Shown here: positions 26,596 to 34,511 of the stretch, in pieces | Numbering within the stretch: position 1 is the first letter of the stretch | Layout: each line of letters opens with the position of its first letter | Virus record (IMG/VR): IMGVR_UViG_3300043540_000139 | Coordinates: 1-57,100 of that record | Source: a virus | DNA: 57,100 nt | Strand: one strand, 5' to 3' | Translations under genes and position numbers: made by a program | The notes under the pieces: generated by a model | Told to the model about the DNA's origin: nothing | The model's input: only the letters and a program-made list of their open reading frames with translations | Databases searched by the model: none

Positions 26596-26831
26596 AAACA
26601 GTATCAAAACAAACCAAACCTATAAAAGTTGCAAAAGTAGGTAAATCTGGAACATATACTGAAGGATTTAAAGTAGGTGAAACAGTAATGGTTAATTTAG
26701 ATGATAATTCAAAACAAAAAAAAGGTGTTATCATTTCTTTTGATCCAGAAGATGATGTTGCTGGATATATTAGTATTGGAGGTGTTGAATATAAAACAAA
26801 CTTTTCTTGGGTTGAAAAAATAAAAAAGTAA
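26596..26831 (+). CDS. SH3-like small domain, probably the frameshifted end of the previous gene
   Basis: No good start is present. The frame can be opened at TTG 26553, but coding character begins after the A8 run near 26580 and reads KTVSKQTKPIKVAKVGKSG, then FKVGETVMVNLDDNSKQKKG and YISIGGVEYKTNFSWVEKIK. A small barrel fold is likely. Restoring frame by -1 at the A8 run joins it to the zinc-finger protein upstream. Confidence 0.45.
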
Positions 26832-26886
26832 GATATAACTAAAAATTACGAATTTTTGAATAATATTTATGTATAGAAGAATGTTT

Positions 26887-26910
26887 TGTTGTTTTATTAT
26901 AAAAACAACA
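26887..26910 (+). promoter_or_regulatory. 9-bp perfect hairpin in the gap before 26930
   Basis: TGTTGTTTT (26887-26895) pairs with AAAACAACA (26902-26910) around ATTATA. It may be a weak terminator or an RNA hairpin in the leader of the next gene; the loop side also looks like a -10 box (TTATAAAA), as before the gene at 53341. Confidence 0.4.
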
Positions 26911-26929
26911 GTTTCTATAAGGATAAATT

Positions 26930-27250
26930 ATGAAAATATTGATAAACAATATAAAGAATCATAAATATTTTGATTTAAAATATATAAATAACTTGTGTGT
27001 AGAAGTCAATAAGAATACCAAACTTATTGAATTTTCTCCCGTCAAAGTTGATAGTTCTGAATATGGTTTAAGATATGTTACCATTAGAACAAAATATAAA
27101 GATTCCAAAAATAATTCTTCTTGTAAACTTATTTTATCTGAAAACAGTAAAGGTGAACTTAAAGTCTATTCAAGAAAAGGATTTATAATTTCCTTTATTC
27201 CAGATATTGAATTGTTTCAAAGAATATTAAATAAAAAGGTAGGACAGTAA
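26930..27250 (+). CDS. Hypothetical protein (106 aa)
   Basis: The product starts MKILINNIKNHKYFDLKYIN and contains beta strands (LRYVTIRTKYKDSKNNSSCK, GFIISFIPDIELFQRI). A TAAGGA box precedes the ATG. It is not recognised and has only a weak resemblance to the leader family. Confidence 0.45.
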   Translation: MKILINNIKNHKYFDLKYINNLCVEVNKNTKLIEFSPVKVDSSEYGLRYVTIRTKYKDSKNNSSCKLILSENSKGELKVYSRKGFIISFIPDIELFQRILNKKVGQ

Positions 27251-27256
27251 AATATT

Positions 27257-27370
27257 ATGGTTAAGAAAATAAATAATATCAAAGATAAAAAAGGAAATTT
27301 ATATTTTACTGTTGTTGATGATGGTTCAATAAAACCAAACGTTAATAAAGGAGAACAAAAAAATGATTAA
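27257..27370 (+). CDS. Small hypothetical peptide (37 aa)
   Basis: The product reads VKKINNIKDKKGNLYFTVVD and ends by overlapping the ATG of the next gene by 8 nt. The AAAGGAG site of that next gene lies inside it. Real or not, the overlap suggests coupling. Confidence 0.35.
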   Translation: MVKKINNIKDKKGNLYFTVVDDGSIKPNVNKGEQKND

Positions 27371-27875
27371 ATTAACAAAATCTTATTTAAAACAATTGAT
27401 TAGAGAAGCATTTCACGAAAAAGAAATTGCTGCTAAATACAAATTGGAAAGTAGAAAAGAAATTGCAATTTTTTCTGATAAATTTTATAAAAGATATAAA
27501 TTGAAACTTCATAATCTCAGACCTTTGAAATCAAATTCATTTTTGGATGTTGGTAGGGCTTCATATGATAGTTACTTTACCGAAACATTTAAACCACCAT
27601 TAGAAATAATTTATAAGAATACAAGATATAAAGAAGTAAGAGGTTCTTCTATTATTTTAAATACTAATGTAAATATAAACGGAATTACCGAACCTGATTA
27701 TATTCGCAAAATATACACAATCAGTTATGAATTAAAAGGTATAGTAAAAACAAAGAAACAAACAATTTTACACTTTTTTGATTATGGTAAAACAATAGAT
27801 GAAATATTTAATAAATTTGACAAATTCATAAATGAACAATACAGACCACTTATAGATCATGTTTCAAATTTATAG
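27363..27875 (+). CDS. Class I leader protein (170 aa), unknown body
   Basis: The product starts with the leader IKLTKSYLKQLIREAFHEK (I-R-E), then a mixed alpha/beta body (PLEIIYKNTRYKEVRGSSII, DYIRKIYTISYELKG). A strong AAAGGAG site precedes the ATG. It is the first of a series of near-identical leaders leading through the protease gene region. An ejected or internal-head protein is inferred. Confidence 0.55.
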   Translation: MIKLTKSYLKQLIREAFHEKEIAAKYKLESRKEIAIFSDKFYKRYKLKLHNLRPLKSNSFLDVGRASYDSYFTETFKPPLEIIYKNTRYKEVRGSSIILNTNVNINGITEPDYIRKIYTISYELKGIVKTKKQTILHFFDYGKTIDEIFNKFDKFINEQYRPLIDHVSNL

Positions 27876-27900
27876 AATCTTTGGAAACAAGAGTAGTTAT

Positions 27901-28182
27901 ATGCTTGATGCAAACAAAAAAATAAAAACACATAAAATAAAAGAATGGAGTAACAAAATGAAAGCAAGACAAATGCCAGATGGTTGGAACGAAAAAATAA
28001 GTCAAATATCAAGTAAACCGAAATCAGAAACACACCAAAAAAATATTGGTGTTTCCACAAAAAGGCATTGGCAAGATGATAATTTTAGAAATAAAATTAC
28101 AGAAACAAGAAAGGTTACTGTGAAGAAAAAGTGGAAAAATTTTCCTAACCAATATCAAAAAGGAGAGTTATATGAACAATAA
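27901..28182 (+). pseudogene. Homing-endonuclease DNA-binding remnant upstream of gp21
   Basis: The frame reads MPDGWNEKISQISSKPKSET, then HQKNIGVSTKRHWQDDNFRN and KITETRK. The NUMOD3-like S-E-T-H-Q-K and the KRHWQDDNFR repeat are typical of DNA-binding tails of HNH/GIY-YIG homing endonucleases. No nuclease core is present. It overlaps the start of the prohead protease by 11 nt. Confidence 0.5.
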
Positions 28183-29905
28183 TAATTTAATGCTTTTGAA
28201 AGAATACCGTATTTTGCAAACCAAAAATAATTTTATAGTTGAACATGTAGAAGAAGGATACGAAAAAATAATATTAAAAGGTAAATTGCAAGAAGCAGAA
28301 GCAATGAATCATAATGAAAGATGGTATCCAATGCCTATTCTTGAAAGAGAAATAGAAAATTTCAAACAACTTATTAGGGAAAATAGGTCTCTGGGTGAGT
28401 GTGTTACTCCTGATACAGAAGTGCTTACAATTAACGGTTGGAAACCAATAACTAATGTTGAAGTTGGAGAAAAAATATTTACTTTAAATTTAGATACAAA
28501 CGAAATCCAAATTCAAGAAAATGAAATTGTAACCGAAAGAGAACATAAAGAAGATATGATACATATTTATAATAATTCTTCATTAGATATGATGTTAACT
28601 CCAAAACACCAAGTTGTATTGTGGGATAGATATAATAGAAGTTATATTTTGACAGCACAAGAATTGATGGAAAAAATAAATTCAAATGATTCAAAAGTTA
28701 ATCATTCTTATATCAAAAAAGGTGGCGATTGGATTGGTGAAACACCAAGTGAATTTATAATTCCAAATTCTGAATTTAAAATTAAGCCAGAATTGTGGGT
28801 AGCTTTTCTTGGACTTTATTTGACAGAAGGATATTCTTATGAAACAAATTCAAAAGATTGCAATAAAAAAATAGTTGTTATCACACAAAAAGAACAAGAA
28901 GAAAAAGATATGATAAGAAGTTTGATTGAAGAAATTGGATTTGAATATACTGAATATATAAGAGAAAATGGTGAAACATCGGATTTTTATATTTACCAAG
29001 ATGAACTATATGAATATTTGTTAACACTTGGAAACTCAAAAGAAAAATATATTCCAAATGAAATAAAAAATTGGAATAAAAATTTATTATCAATAATGCT
29101 TGATTGGATGTTGATTGGTGATGGTAGAAATAGGCATAATTATAAAAATGAATCATTAAAAAAATATACAACAATATCAAAAAAACTTGCAGAAGATGTA
29201 TTAGAAATTATGATTAAACTTGGCAATGGTGGTTCTATAAGAACATATCAACCACAAGATAGATATATTGGCGATAGATTAATAGAAGGAACAAATAGCA
29301 ACTTACAATATACAGTATATTATAATACATCAAAAGGAATCTATCTTGATAGTAGGTTTGTAAAAGCAGAATCGGTTCCTTATAATGGAAATGTATATTG
29401 TGTTACAGTTCCGAATAAAACTTGGTTGATGAAATATAATAATAAAATTAATTGGACACATAATTGTGACCATCCGGATAATGCAATAGTCAATCTTGCA
29501 AATGTATCACATATTATTCGTGAATTATGGTGGAAAGGAAAAGAAGTTTGGGGTAGAATTGAATTACTGAATGGTCCAGACCCATACGGAACACCTTCGG
29601 GTAGAATATTAGAATCTTTGGTAAGACGTGGTGTTACACTTGGTATTTCTTCCAGAGGTATTGGAAGCACTAAAACTGACAGCGAAGGTAGAGAAATAGT
29701 GCAACCAGATTATCAACTTATTACTTGGGATTTTGTTTCCAATCCATCTACACATAATGCATTTATGTTGAAAGAAAATAGAACATATAAAACAAGTAGA
29801 AGTTTGACAACCGAAGAAAGAAATAAACTTAAATATGAAAAATTAAATAATGTTCTCAATACAACTTTAAGATATGAAAAAGATACTGGTATTTTTATAT
29901 TTTAA
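28172..29905 (+). CDS. gp21: Prohead maturation protease (gp21-like) carrying an intein
   Basis: The exteins (76 + 146 = 222 residues) match T4 gp21 in size (212). They show ERWYPMPILEREIENFKQLI, the catalytic His in DHPD (H434) and the catalytic Ser in GISSRG (S493 or S494). T4 gp21 sits in the prohead core, cuts scaffold and internal proteins at (L/I)-x-E sites and destroys itself. Here an intein splits the gene exactly between LGE and CDHPD, so activity requires splicing. AAAGGAGAG precedes the ATG. Leader-bearing genes surround it on both sides. Confidence 0.93.
   Translation: MNNNNLMLLKEYRILQTKNNFIVEHVEEGYEKIILKGKLQEAEAMNHNERWYPMPILEREIENFKQLIRENRSLGECVTPDTEVLTINGWKPITNVEVGEKIFTLNLDTNEIQIQENEIVTEREHKEDMIHIYNNSSLDMMLTPKHQVVLWDRYNRSYILTAQELMEKINSNDSKVNHSYIKKGGDWIGETPSEFIIPNSEFKIKPELWVAFLGLYLTEGYSYETNSKDCNKKIVVITQKEQEEKDMIRSLIEEIGFEYTEYIRENGETSDFYIYQDELYEYLLTLGNSKEKYIPNEIKNWNKNLLSIMLDWMLIGDGRNRHNYKNESLKKYTTISKKLAEDVLEIMIKLGNGGSIRTYQPQDRYIGDRLIEGTNSNLQYTVYYNTSKGIYLDSRFVKAESVPYNGNVYCVTVPNKTWLMKYNNKINWTHNCDHPDNAIVNLANVSHIIRELWWKGKEVWGRIELLNGPDPYGTPSGRILESLVRRGVTLGISSRGIGSTKTDSEGREIVQPDYQLITWDFVSNPSTHNAFMLKENRTYKTSRSLTTEERNKLKYEKLNNVLNTTLRYEKDTGIFIF
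28400..29464 (+). other. Intein in the prohead protease (355 aa, LAGLIDADG type)
   Basis: It begins CVTPDTEVLTINGW and ends NWTHN before Cys+1 of CDHPD. Block B is SLDMMLTPKHQVVLW, and the endonuclease motifs are FLGLYLTEG and LDWMLIGDG, both with acidic residues. The insertion is two residues before the catalytic histidine. Confidence 0.92.
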
Positions 29906-29925
29906 AATAATTGGAAAAAGATAAA

Positions 29926-30111
29926 ATGAAATTAACAGATAAATATTTGAAGCAATTGATAATTGAAGTAATCAATGAAGAAAAGGAAAATGGAAAGATT
30001 ACTATTGATAAAAACCACAATATTTTTATTGATGGTAAATTAGTTTATAAAGCAATTTCTGTAAATGCGAAAGGAGATAAAACAGAAATTAATTATCAAA
30101 AGGTAGGATAA
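29926..30111 (+). CDS. Class I leader protein (61 aa)
   Basis: The product starts MKLTDKYLKQLIIEVINEEK, followed by a small beta unit ITIDKNHNIFIDGKLVYKAI. The ATG at 29926 puts the leader at the N terminus. Function is unknown. Confidence 0.5.
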   Translation: MKLTDKYLKQLIIEVINEEKENGKITIDKNHNIFIDGKLVYKAISVNAKGDKTEINYQKVG

Positions 30112-30115
30112 AAAT

Positions 30116-30793
30116 ATGAAAAAATCAACAATTATTAATGAAGGAATTTGGTCAAGAATAACTAGTTGGGTTACTGATAAAATCGGTGGTAAACTTGACG
30201 AAAAGAAATTTGCTGATGGTTTGGCAGATTTACTTTTACAAGCATATAAATATAACCCAGCAGCATTTGTTTATTATAATCCTTATGATATCACTTTTTA
30301 TCCAACAGAAGGAACAACAGGAAGTTATGCAGTAGTTAAATTACCAGATAAAAGAAAATATTATGTTGCAAATCCGAAGAAGGGAATTAGTATTGAAATT
30401 CCTATATATAACAAACTTGATAATGTTATGAAATATATTTGTTATCTTGAAAAGAACAAAATAACCCCAGAAGAATTAAAGACACAAATGAATTTCAAAA
30501 AATCACAACACGGAAAAATAAAACAAGCATTAAAAACAAATATGAATATTACTCCGGCTATGCAAGAAAATTTCAAACTAACAAAATCATATTTAAAGCA
30601 ACTCATAAAAGAAGTTATTGAAGAAACCAGAAAAGATAGTGGTAAGTGTCCCGAAGATGGTTGTGTTCAAAAAAAACCTAATGGTAAATGGGGTGTTATA
30701 TCAAACAAAACAGGGAAGTTCTGGGATGCTGATTATGATACAAAGGCAGATGCAGAGGCAGGATTACGTGCTTATCATGTTCATAAAGGATAA
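30116..30793 (+). CDS. Two-leader fusion protein
   Basis: The N terminus (KKSTIINEGIWSRITSWV) holds a leader-like I-N-E then Gly. A helical body follows, then a second, complete class I leader KLTKSYLKQLIKEVIEE at about residues 154-170. A C-terminal domain follows with CPEDGC and KWGVISNKTGKFWDADYDT up to LRAYHVHKG. It reads as two leader genes fused end to end. If the leaders are cleavage sites, one polypeptide would yield two internal proteins. Confidence 0.6.
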   Translation: MKKSTIINEGIWSRITSWVTDKIGGKLDEKKFADGLADLLLQAYKYNPAAFVYYNPYDITFYPTEGTTGSYAVVKLPDKRKYYVANPKKGISIEIPIYNKLDNVMKYICYLEKNKITPEELKTQMNFKKSQHGKIKQALKTNMNITPAMQENFKLTKSYLKQLIKEVIEETRKDSGKCPEDGCVQKKPNGKWGVISNKTGKFWDADYDTKADAEAGLRAYHVHKG

Positions 30794-30798
30794 AACAA

Positions 30799-31143
30799 AT
30801 GACAAAATTAACCAAATCATATTTGAAGCAATTGATTAAAGAAGAACTCAAGTATTACAATAGTCATGGTTATACAATGACTTGGAAACATATGAAAGAA
30901 CTTGAAGTTTATGAAAGAGGAAATTATAAACCAGAAGAGGTGAAGCAATGGGAAAAGAAGTATAATATCAAAGATACTGATAAATGTATTTGGGTTACAA
31001 AAAATAAACGTGATGTTAAAAGATATTTAGAATATGACAATGACAGTAGTAACAATCCGATTTCATTTGAAAGAAAACAAGGATTCATTATTCCAGAAAG
31101 CAATGATGGAGATGGTGGTTTTCTGTTTGTATTAAAAAAATAA
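30799..31143 (+). CDS. Class I leader protein (114 aa)
   Basis: The product starts TKLTKSYLKQLIKEELKYYN and the body is charged and mixed alpha/beta (DTDKCIWVTKNKRDVKRYLE, GFIIPESNDGDGGFLFVLKK). The W-V-T-x-N-x-x-x-V-x-R-Y arrangement recalls small toxin-like domains, but no catalytic set is clear. Confidence 0.5.
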   Translation: MTKLTKSYLKQLIKEELKYYNSHGYTMTWKHMKELEVYERGNYKPEEVKQWEKKYNIKDTDKCIWVTKNKRDVKRYLEYDNDSSNNPISFERKQGFIIPESNDGDGGFLFVLKK

Positions 31144-31154
31144 GGATAAACAAA

Positions 31155-31574
31155 ATGATTAAATTAACAAAATCTTATTTGAAACAATTAATTAGAGAGT
31201 GCTTAAATGAAACACCGATTGCAGGATATGTTCCTGATAGCACAGTTGACAGAAGATTATATAATCAAGGTTTAAAGCAAGGTCATACTTTATATGAACC
31301 AACTTTTGCTGAAGAACAACACGAAAGAATGAGAATGGAATCATTATTATTCCATTCACCAAATCCACAGCAATATTATTTGAGATTGACAAAGATTACC
31401 AAACCTCAAAAAATGTATGGTGCTTATCTTATGTTATCCAATACTTATGCAAGAGAAGGACATGCACAAAAGAAACAATTGTTATGGAAAGCAATTCAGA
31501 TTGCTGTAAAATATTTAATGAAAAACGGTTACGGTGCTTATGTCAAACCAAATGATAGAAGAATATTTGGATAA
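31155..31574 (+). CDS. Class I leader protein (139 aa)
   Basis: The product starts IKLTKSYLKQLIRECLNET. The body includes EEQHERMRMESLLFHSPNP and a helical repeat-like end (YLMLSNTYAREGHAQKKQLL). The HSPNP segment loosely recalls GPNPDRTY of two other proteins here. Function is unknown. Confidence 0.5.
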   Translation: MIKLTKSYLKQLIRECLNETPIAGYVPDSTVDRRLYNQGLKQGHTLYEPTFAEEQHERMRMESLLFHSPNPQQYYLRLTKITKPQKMYGAYLMLSNTYAREGHAQKKQLLWKAIQIAVKYLMKNGYGAYVKPNDRRIFG

Positions 31575-31582
31575 TAAATATT

Positions 31583-32092
31583 ATGGAAAATAATAATAAT
31601 AACAATCAATTGATTGAACAATATTTGAGAAAACTTATTTCTGAGGAATTGACAAAGAAGAATAGAGATAGTTTTATAAGTCAAGTATTGAGAATGGGTA
31701 AACAACTTGGAATTAGTCTAAACTCAAATCTTATAATTTTAAGAGATGTTTTATTGGCATTAGTTCCAAAACTTGTAACAGATTACCCATATAGCAAACC
31801 AGAAAGGGATAAGATAGTTAGGGCTATAAATCAAATATTTATTGGAAACATTGAAAGTCCCGGAACAACTTTGCAACCAAAATGGGAAAATGAACAACAA
31901 ATGATGACATATATAAATTCTGAATTTCCAAATGGTATGGTAGGTTCTATAATTCAGGATTATGCTGGATATAAATATAAGGTTTGGAAATTTAATAAAC
32001 CAGCAATGTATATACATGTTCAATCTCTTGATGATGGCAAAGTTTATTGGGTTGATACTGAAGAAATGTTGAAAGGTTTCATTAAATTATAA
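31583..32092 (+). CDS. Leader-type protein (169 aa)
   Basis: After a poly-Asn start the leader reads QLIEQYLRKLISEELTKK (I-S-E). The body is alpha/beta and ends YIHVQSLDDGKVYWVDTEEM, suggesting a small SH3-like or WYL-like strand pair. Function is unknown. Confidence 0.5.
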   Translation: MENNNNNNQLIEQYLRKLISEELTKKNRDSFISQVLRMGKQLGISLNSNLIILRDVLLALVPKLVTDYPYSKPERDKIVRAINQIFIGNIESPGTTLQPKWENEQQMMTYINSEFPNGMVGSIIQDYAGYKYKVWKFNKPAMYIHVQSLDDGKVYWVDTEEMLKGFIKL

Positions 32093-32107
32093 CAAAATAT
32101 ATTATAG

Positions 32108-32464
32108 GTGAATAATGATATGAAAAATGAAATTGATAAAAGTTTGGAAATAATACTTAAAAAAAGTATTAACGCATATCTAAACGAACAGCAATTTGAA
32201 AGTGAATTTGAAAAAATTCAGAATCAACCACCTGAATACAATGTTTATGCTATGATGAAATTATTGAATAGACATAGAGAATTGAAAAAAGAATTTATGA
32301 ACTATAAACAATTATATGGAAGAAGAAACAGTAACATCAAAGCAAGTGAAATTATATTCAGAAATTATATTTTAAATGACCCTGCATTTGAAAGAGAATA
32401 TAGGAAAATATTAGATGATTTTCAGGGTAAAACAACTGAAAAATTACCACCAATTCGTAAATAA
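32108..32464 (+). CDS. Helical leader-type protein (about 115 aa)
   Basis: The product starts near EIDKSLEIILKKSINAYLNE (L-N-E) and is helical throughout (NRHRELKKEFMNYKQLYGRR). GTG 32108 or ATG 32120 may be the start. Not recognised. Confidence 0.45.
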   Translation: MNNDMKNEIDKSLEIILKKSINAYLNEQQFESEFEKIQNQPPEYNVYAMMKLLNRHRELKKEFMNYKQLYGRRNSNIKASEIIFRNYILNDPAFEREYRKILDDFQGKTTEKLPPIRK

Positions 32465-32476
32465 AAAGATACAAAA

Positions 32477-32698
32477 ATGAAACTAACAAATAAATATTTG
32501 AAACAATTGATTAAAGAAGTAATTAATGAAAGTAAATTAAGGATAAATTTTTGTAGCGAATGTTTCTTTGTTGACCATTCTGGAAGTTTCATTCTGGGTG
32601 CAGATTGGAATAAATGAATAATTCCTTATAAGGATGTTGTTGAAGGTGGTAGAACATATCATATTCCAAAAGAAATTCCTAAATGGTGTCCGTTATAA
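32477..32698 (+). pseudogene. Leader gene with in-frame TGA
   Basis: The frame opens KLTNKYLKQLIKEVINESKL and reads CSECFFVDHSGSFILGADWN before TGA at 32615-32617. The same frame continues IIPYKDVVEGGRTYHIPKEI then PKWCPL to TAA at 32696-32698. CSEC and the late Cys could bind a metal if the whole frame were made. The TGA is a nonsense change, or a readthrough site. Confidence 0.55.
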
Positions 32699-32701
32699 AT
32701 A
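32694..32701 (+). promoter_or_regulatory. T4-late-like promoter box TATAAATA
   Basis: An exact TATAAATA overlaps the end of the previous frame, 43 nt before the ATG at 32745, and is followed by AATAGTTTTCTTAAAA, a string repeated in other gaps (17040, 23522). Confidence 0.35.
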
Positions 32702-32744
32702 AAAATAGTTTTCTTAAAAAACTTCTTAAAAATATTTTTAGATT

Positions 32745-33182
32745 ATGAAAATTAATAAGCAACAATTTAAAGCACTTGTAAAAGAATGTCTGGTTGAAAT
32801 AATAAGCGAAGGTGGATTGGAATTAATACCTAAAACTTATGAAATTAGAATGAATGGAACAACTACCCAACAATCACCTTTTATGAAAAAGATGAATGAA
32901 ACAATATACAAACAACCAGCAGCAAAGTCAAAACCGAAAACTATTACAGGTGATCCGTATTTAGATAGTTTAATTGCAAATGCAGAAGATGGTGAAGCAA
33001 AAATGTATCCCGGAGGACAAAGTTTTGGAGCAAATCCAAATCCAGTTATGACAGAACAAACAAGGATACAATCAGATACCAATGTATATCAAATGGACCA
33101 TGTAGATTATTCAAAATTTTCCGATATATTTGATGATGATAAAAAATTTAAAAAGGCACAAAGCAATGTTAAACCAACCTAA
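32745..33182 (+). CDS. Leader-type protein (145 aa), low complexity
   Basis: The product starts KINKQQFKALVKECLVEIIS followed by EGG, giving V-K-E and I-S-E sites. The body is Pro/Gln/Asn-rich (KQPAAKSKPKTITGDPYLDS, GGQSFGANPNPVMTEQTRIQ) and probably extended or disordered. Unknown function. Confidence 0.5.
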   Translation: MKINKQQFKALVKECLVEIISEGGLELIPKTYEIRMNGTTTQQSPFMKKMNETIYKQPAAKSKPKTITGDPYLDSLIANAEDGEAKMYPGGQSFGANPNPVMTEQTRIQSDTNVYQMDHVDYSKFSDIFDDDKKFKKAQSNVKPT

Positions 33183-33720
33183 AAAATATAACAGCAAGTC
33201 CTTTGAAATGAAATTGATTATCAAAGAAGATGATGCTAAAAAAAGAAAGAACTATTTGGATAAAACTTTTGGTTCAGAAGCACCAGAAATTGGATTTAAA
33301 GACCCGTTTGGTGGAGATGGAATAAATGCTGGGGAAGGAAATCCAGATTTTCCTCAATTAACAGAAATGTATTATTATTACAGTAATTCATTGGTATTCA
33401 AATTAAATGATACTTATGGTGTAATGCACGGAACAGATGATATGTTAATTAAATTTCCAGCAAAATGTAAAGTCAATTTTAATTGGGATAAATATTTGGA
33501 ACCAATATCTTATAATGCTTGTATTAGAAGTTTAGCAACAAAAGGTATTTGTGCTCCATTCCAAAATAAATATTTATTGTTTAAATTAAACCAAGATACT
33601 ATTGATGTTCAAGAAATTCCTTTTGAACAATCTACTGATTATTTCAAACTTCCTGATAAATGGATGGACTTTTTAGAAATTATTCAAGAAAAGCCAATGA
33701 TTGTTTCTGATTCTAAATAA
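33166..33720 (+). CDS. Leader-type protein (184 aa)
   Basis: From ATG 33166 the product reads KSFEMKLIIKEDDAKKRKNY, then FGSEAPEIGFKDPFGGDG and a folded alpha/beta part (LVFKLNDTYGVMHGTDD, FQNKYLLFKLNQDTIDVQEI). The start overlaps the previous gene. An internal ATG at 33208 would put MKLIIKED at the N terminus. Function is unknown. Confidence 0.45.
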   Translation: MLNQPKKYNSKSFEMKLIIKEDDAKKRKNYLDKTFGSEAPEIGFKDPFGGDGINAGEGNPDFPQLTEMYYYYSNSLVFKLNDTYGVMHGTDDMLIKFPAKCKVNFNWDKYLEPISYNACIRSLATKGICAPFQNKYLLFKLNQDTIDVQEIPFEQSTDYFKLPDKWMDFLEIIQEKPMIVSDSK

Positions 33721-33737
33721 TAAAGGAATTATATAAT

Positions 33738-33857
33738 TTGACAGGGTGGAGTAAAGTTTTAGGGATTGATACCAAACCATTTACTCAAGGTCCTTTTATT
33801 GAAGATATAAAATGGAAAAAAGCAATTAAAGAAAAATTAAAAGAAATATATAAATAA
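33738..33857 (+). CDS. Small hypothetical protein (39 aa)
   Basis: A TTG start is preceded by AAAGGAATT. The product reads TGWSKVLGIDTKPFTQGPFI then EDIKWKKAIKEKLKEIYK, compact and charged. No family is recognised. Confidence 0.4.
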   Translation: MTGWSKVLGIDTKPFTQGPFIEDIKWKKAIKEKLKEIYK

Positions 33858-33865
33858 TAGAATAT

Positions 33866-34111
33866 ATGAAAGAACAAACAAAAGTAGTTTTGAAATTAAT
33901 GAATTTCATAACAGATAGTGTGGAAGTTATGGTAAACCCATATAATAAAGAATTTCCGAGAAGTAAATTATTTCAAAGAAAAATTGAAAGGGATATGAAA
34001 ACCATCAAAAAATATTTATTGACTTTGAATAATGAACTGGAAAGATTTGATTATGAAAAATTAAAAAAGAAAAAAGCAGAAGAATTGAAATTGAAAAGAA
34101 CGAACAAATAA
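33866..34111 (+). CDS. Small helical basic protein (81 aa)
   Basis: The product is KEQTKVVLKLMNFITDSVEV onward, ending in a Lys/Glu-rich coil (KLKKKKAEELKLKRTNK). It is probably a helical hairpin. Function is unknown. Confidence 0.45.
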   Translation: MKEQTKVVLKLMNFITDSVEVMVNPYNKEFPRSKLFQRKIERDMKTIKKYLLTLNNELERFDYEKLKKKKAEELKLKRTNK

Positions 34112-34119
34112 ATAATCAA

Positions 34120-34152
34120 ATGGTTTTATATTCTTTATATATAACATAAGGA
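34120..34152 (+). promoter_or_regulatory. Possible promoter before 34161
   Basis: The gap reads TGGTTTTATATTCTTTATATATAACATAAGG. It has a GGTTTTAT element, a TATATAA box 14 nt later, and an AAGGA ribosome binding site. The same layout is at 18088, 36403 and 53304. Confidence 0.35.
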
Positions 34153-34160
34153 AAAATAAG

Positions 34161-34511
34161 ATGGCACAAAAATTAAATGAAATCCAATTAAGGGGTTTAA
34201 TCAAAAAAATGATTGAAGAACAAAATAAACCAAAAGAAACACCAAAACCAAATGCAACACCAAAAAAAACCAGAACAACTTCAAAAGTTGTAAAGGAACA
34301 ATTACCTGATACTCCTAAAGCAGAAGGTCCTCAGTCTTGGTTTTCGGTTGTAAATATCACAAGAATTCTTCAAAACAAATTAGGTAGAGAATTAGCAAAC
34401 AATAAAGATGTAAGAGCAGAATTGTCTGGTGTGTTAGCAGAATTAATTAAGAAAAGATATACATATCCAGAAGTTCAAGCATTAATGTCTTTCATTGAAA
34501 AATATAAATAA
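34161..34511 (+). CDS. Leader-type protein with Pro/Lys linker (116 aa)
   Basis: The product starts AQKLNEIQLRGLIKKMIEEQ, a leader variant with I-E-E. A Pro/Thr/Lys-rich linker follows, then a helical domain GPQSWFSVVNITRILQNKLG ending TYPEVQALMSFIEKYK. Function is unknown. Confidence 0.5.
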   Translation: MAQKLNEIQLRGLIKKMIEEQNKPKETPKPNATPKKTRTTSKVVKEQLPDTPKAEGPQSWFSVVNITRILQNKLGRELANNKDVRAELSGVLAELIKKRYTYPEVQALMSFIEKYK

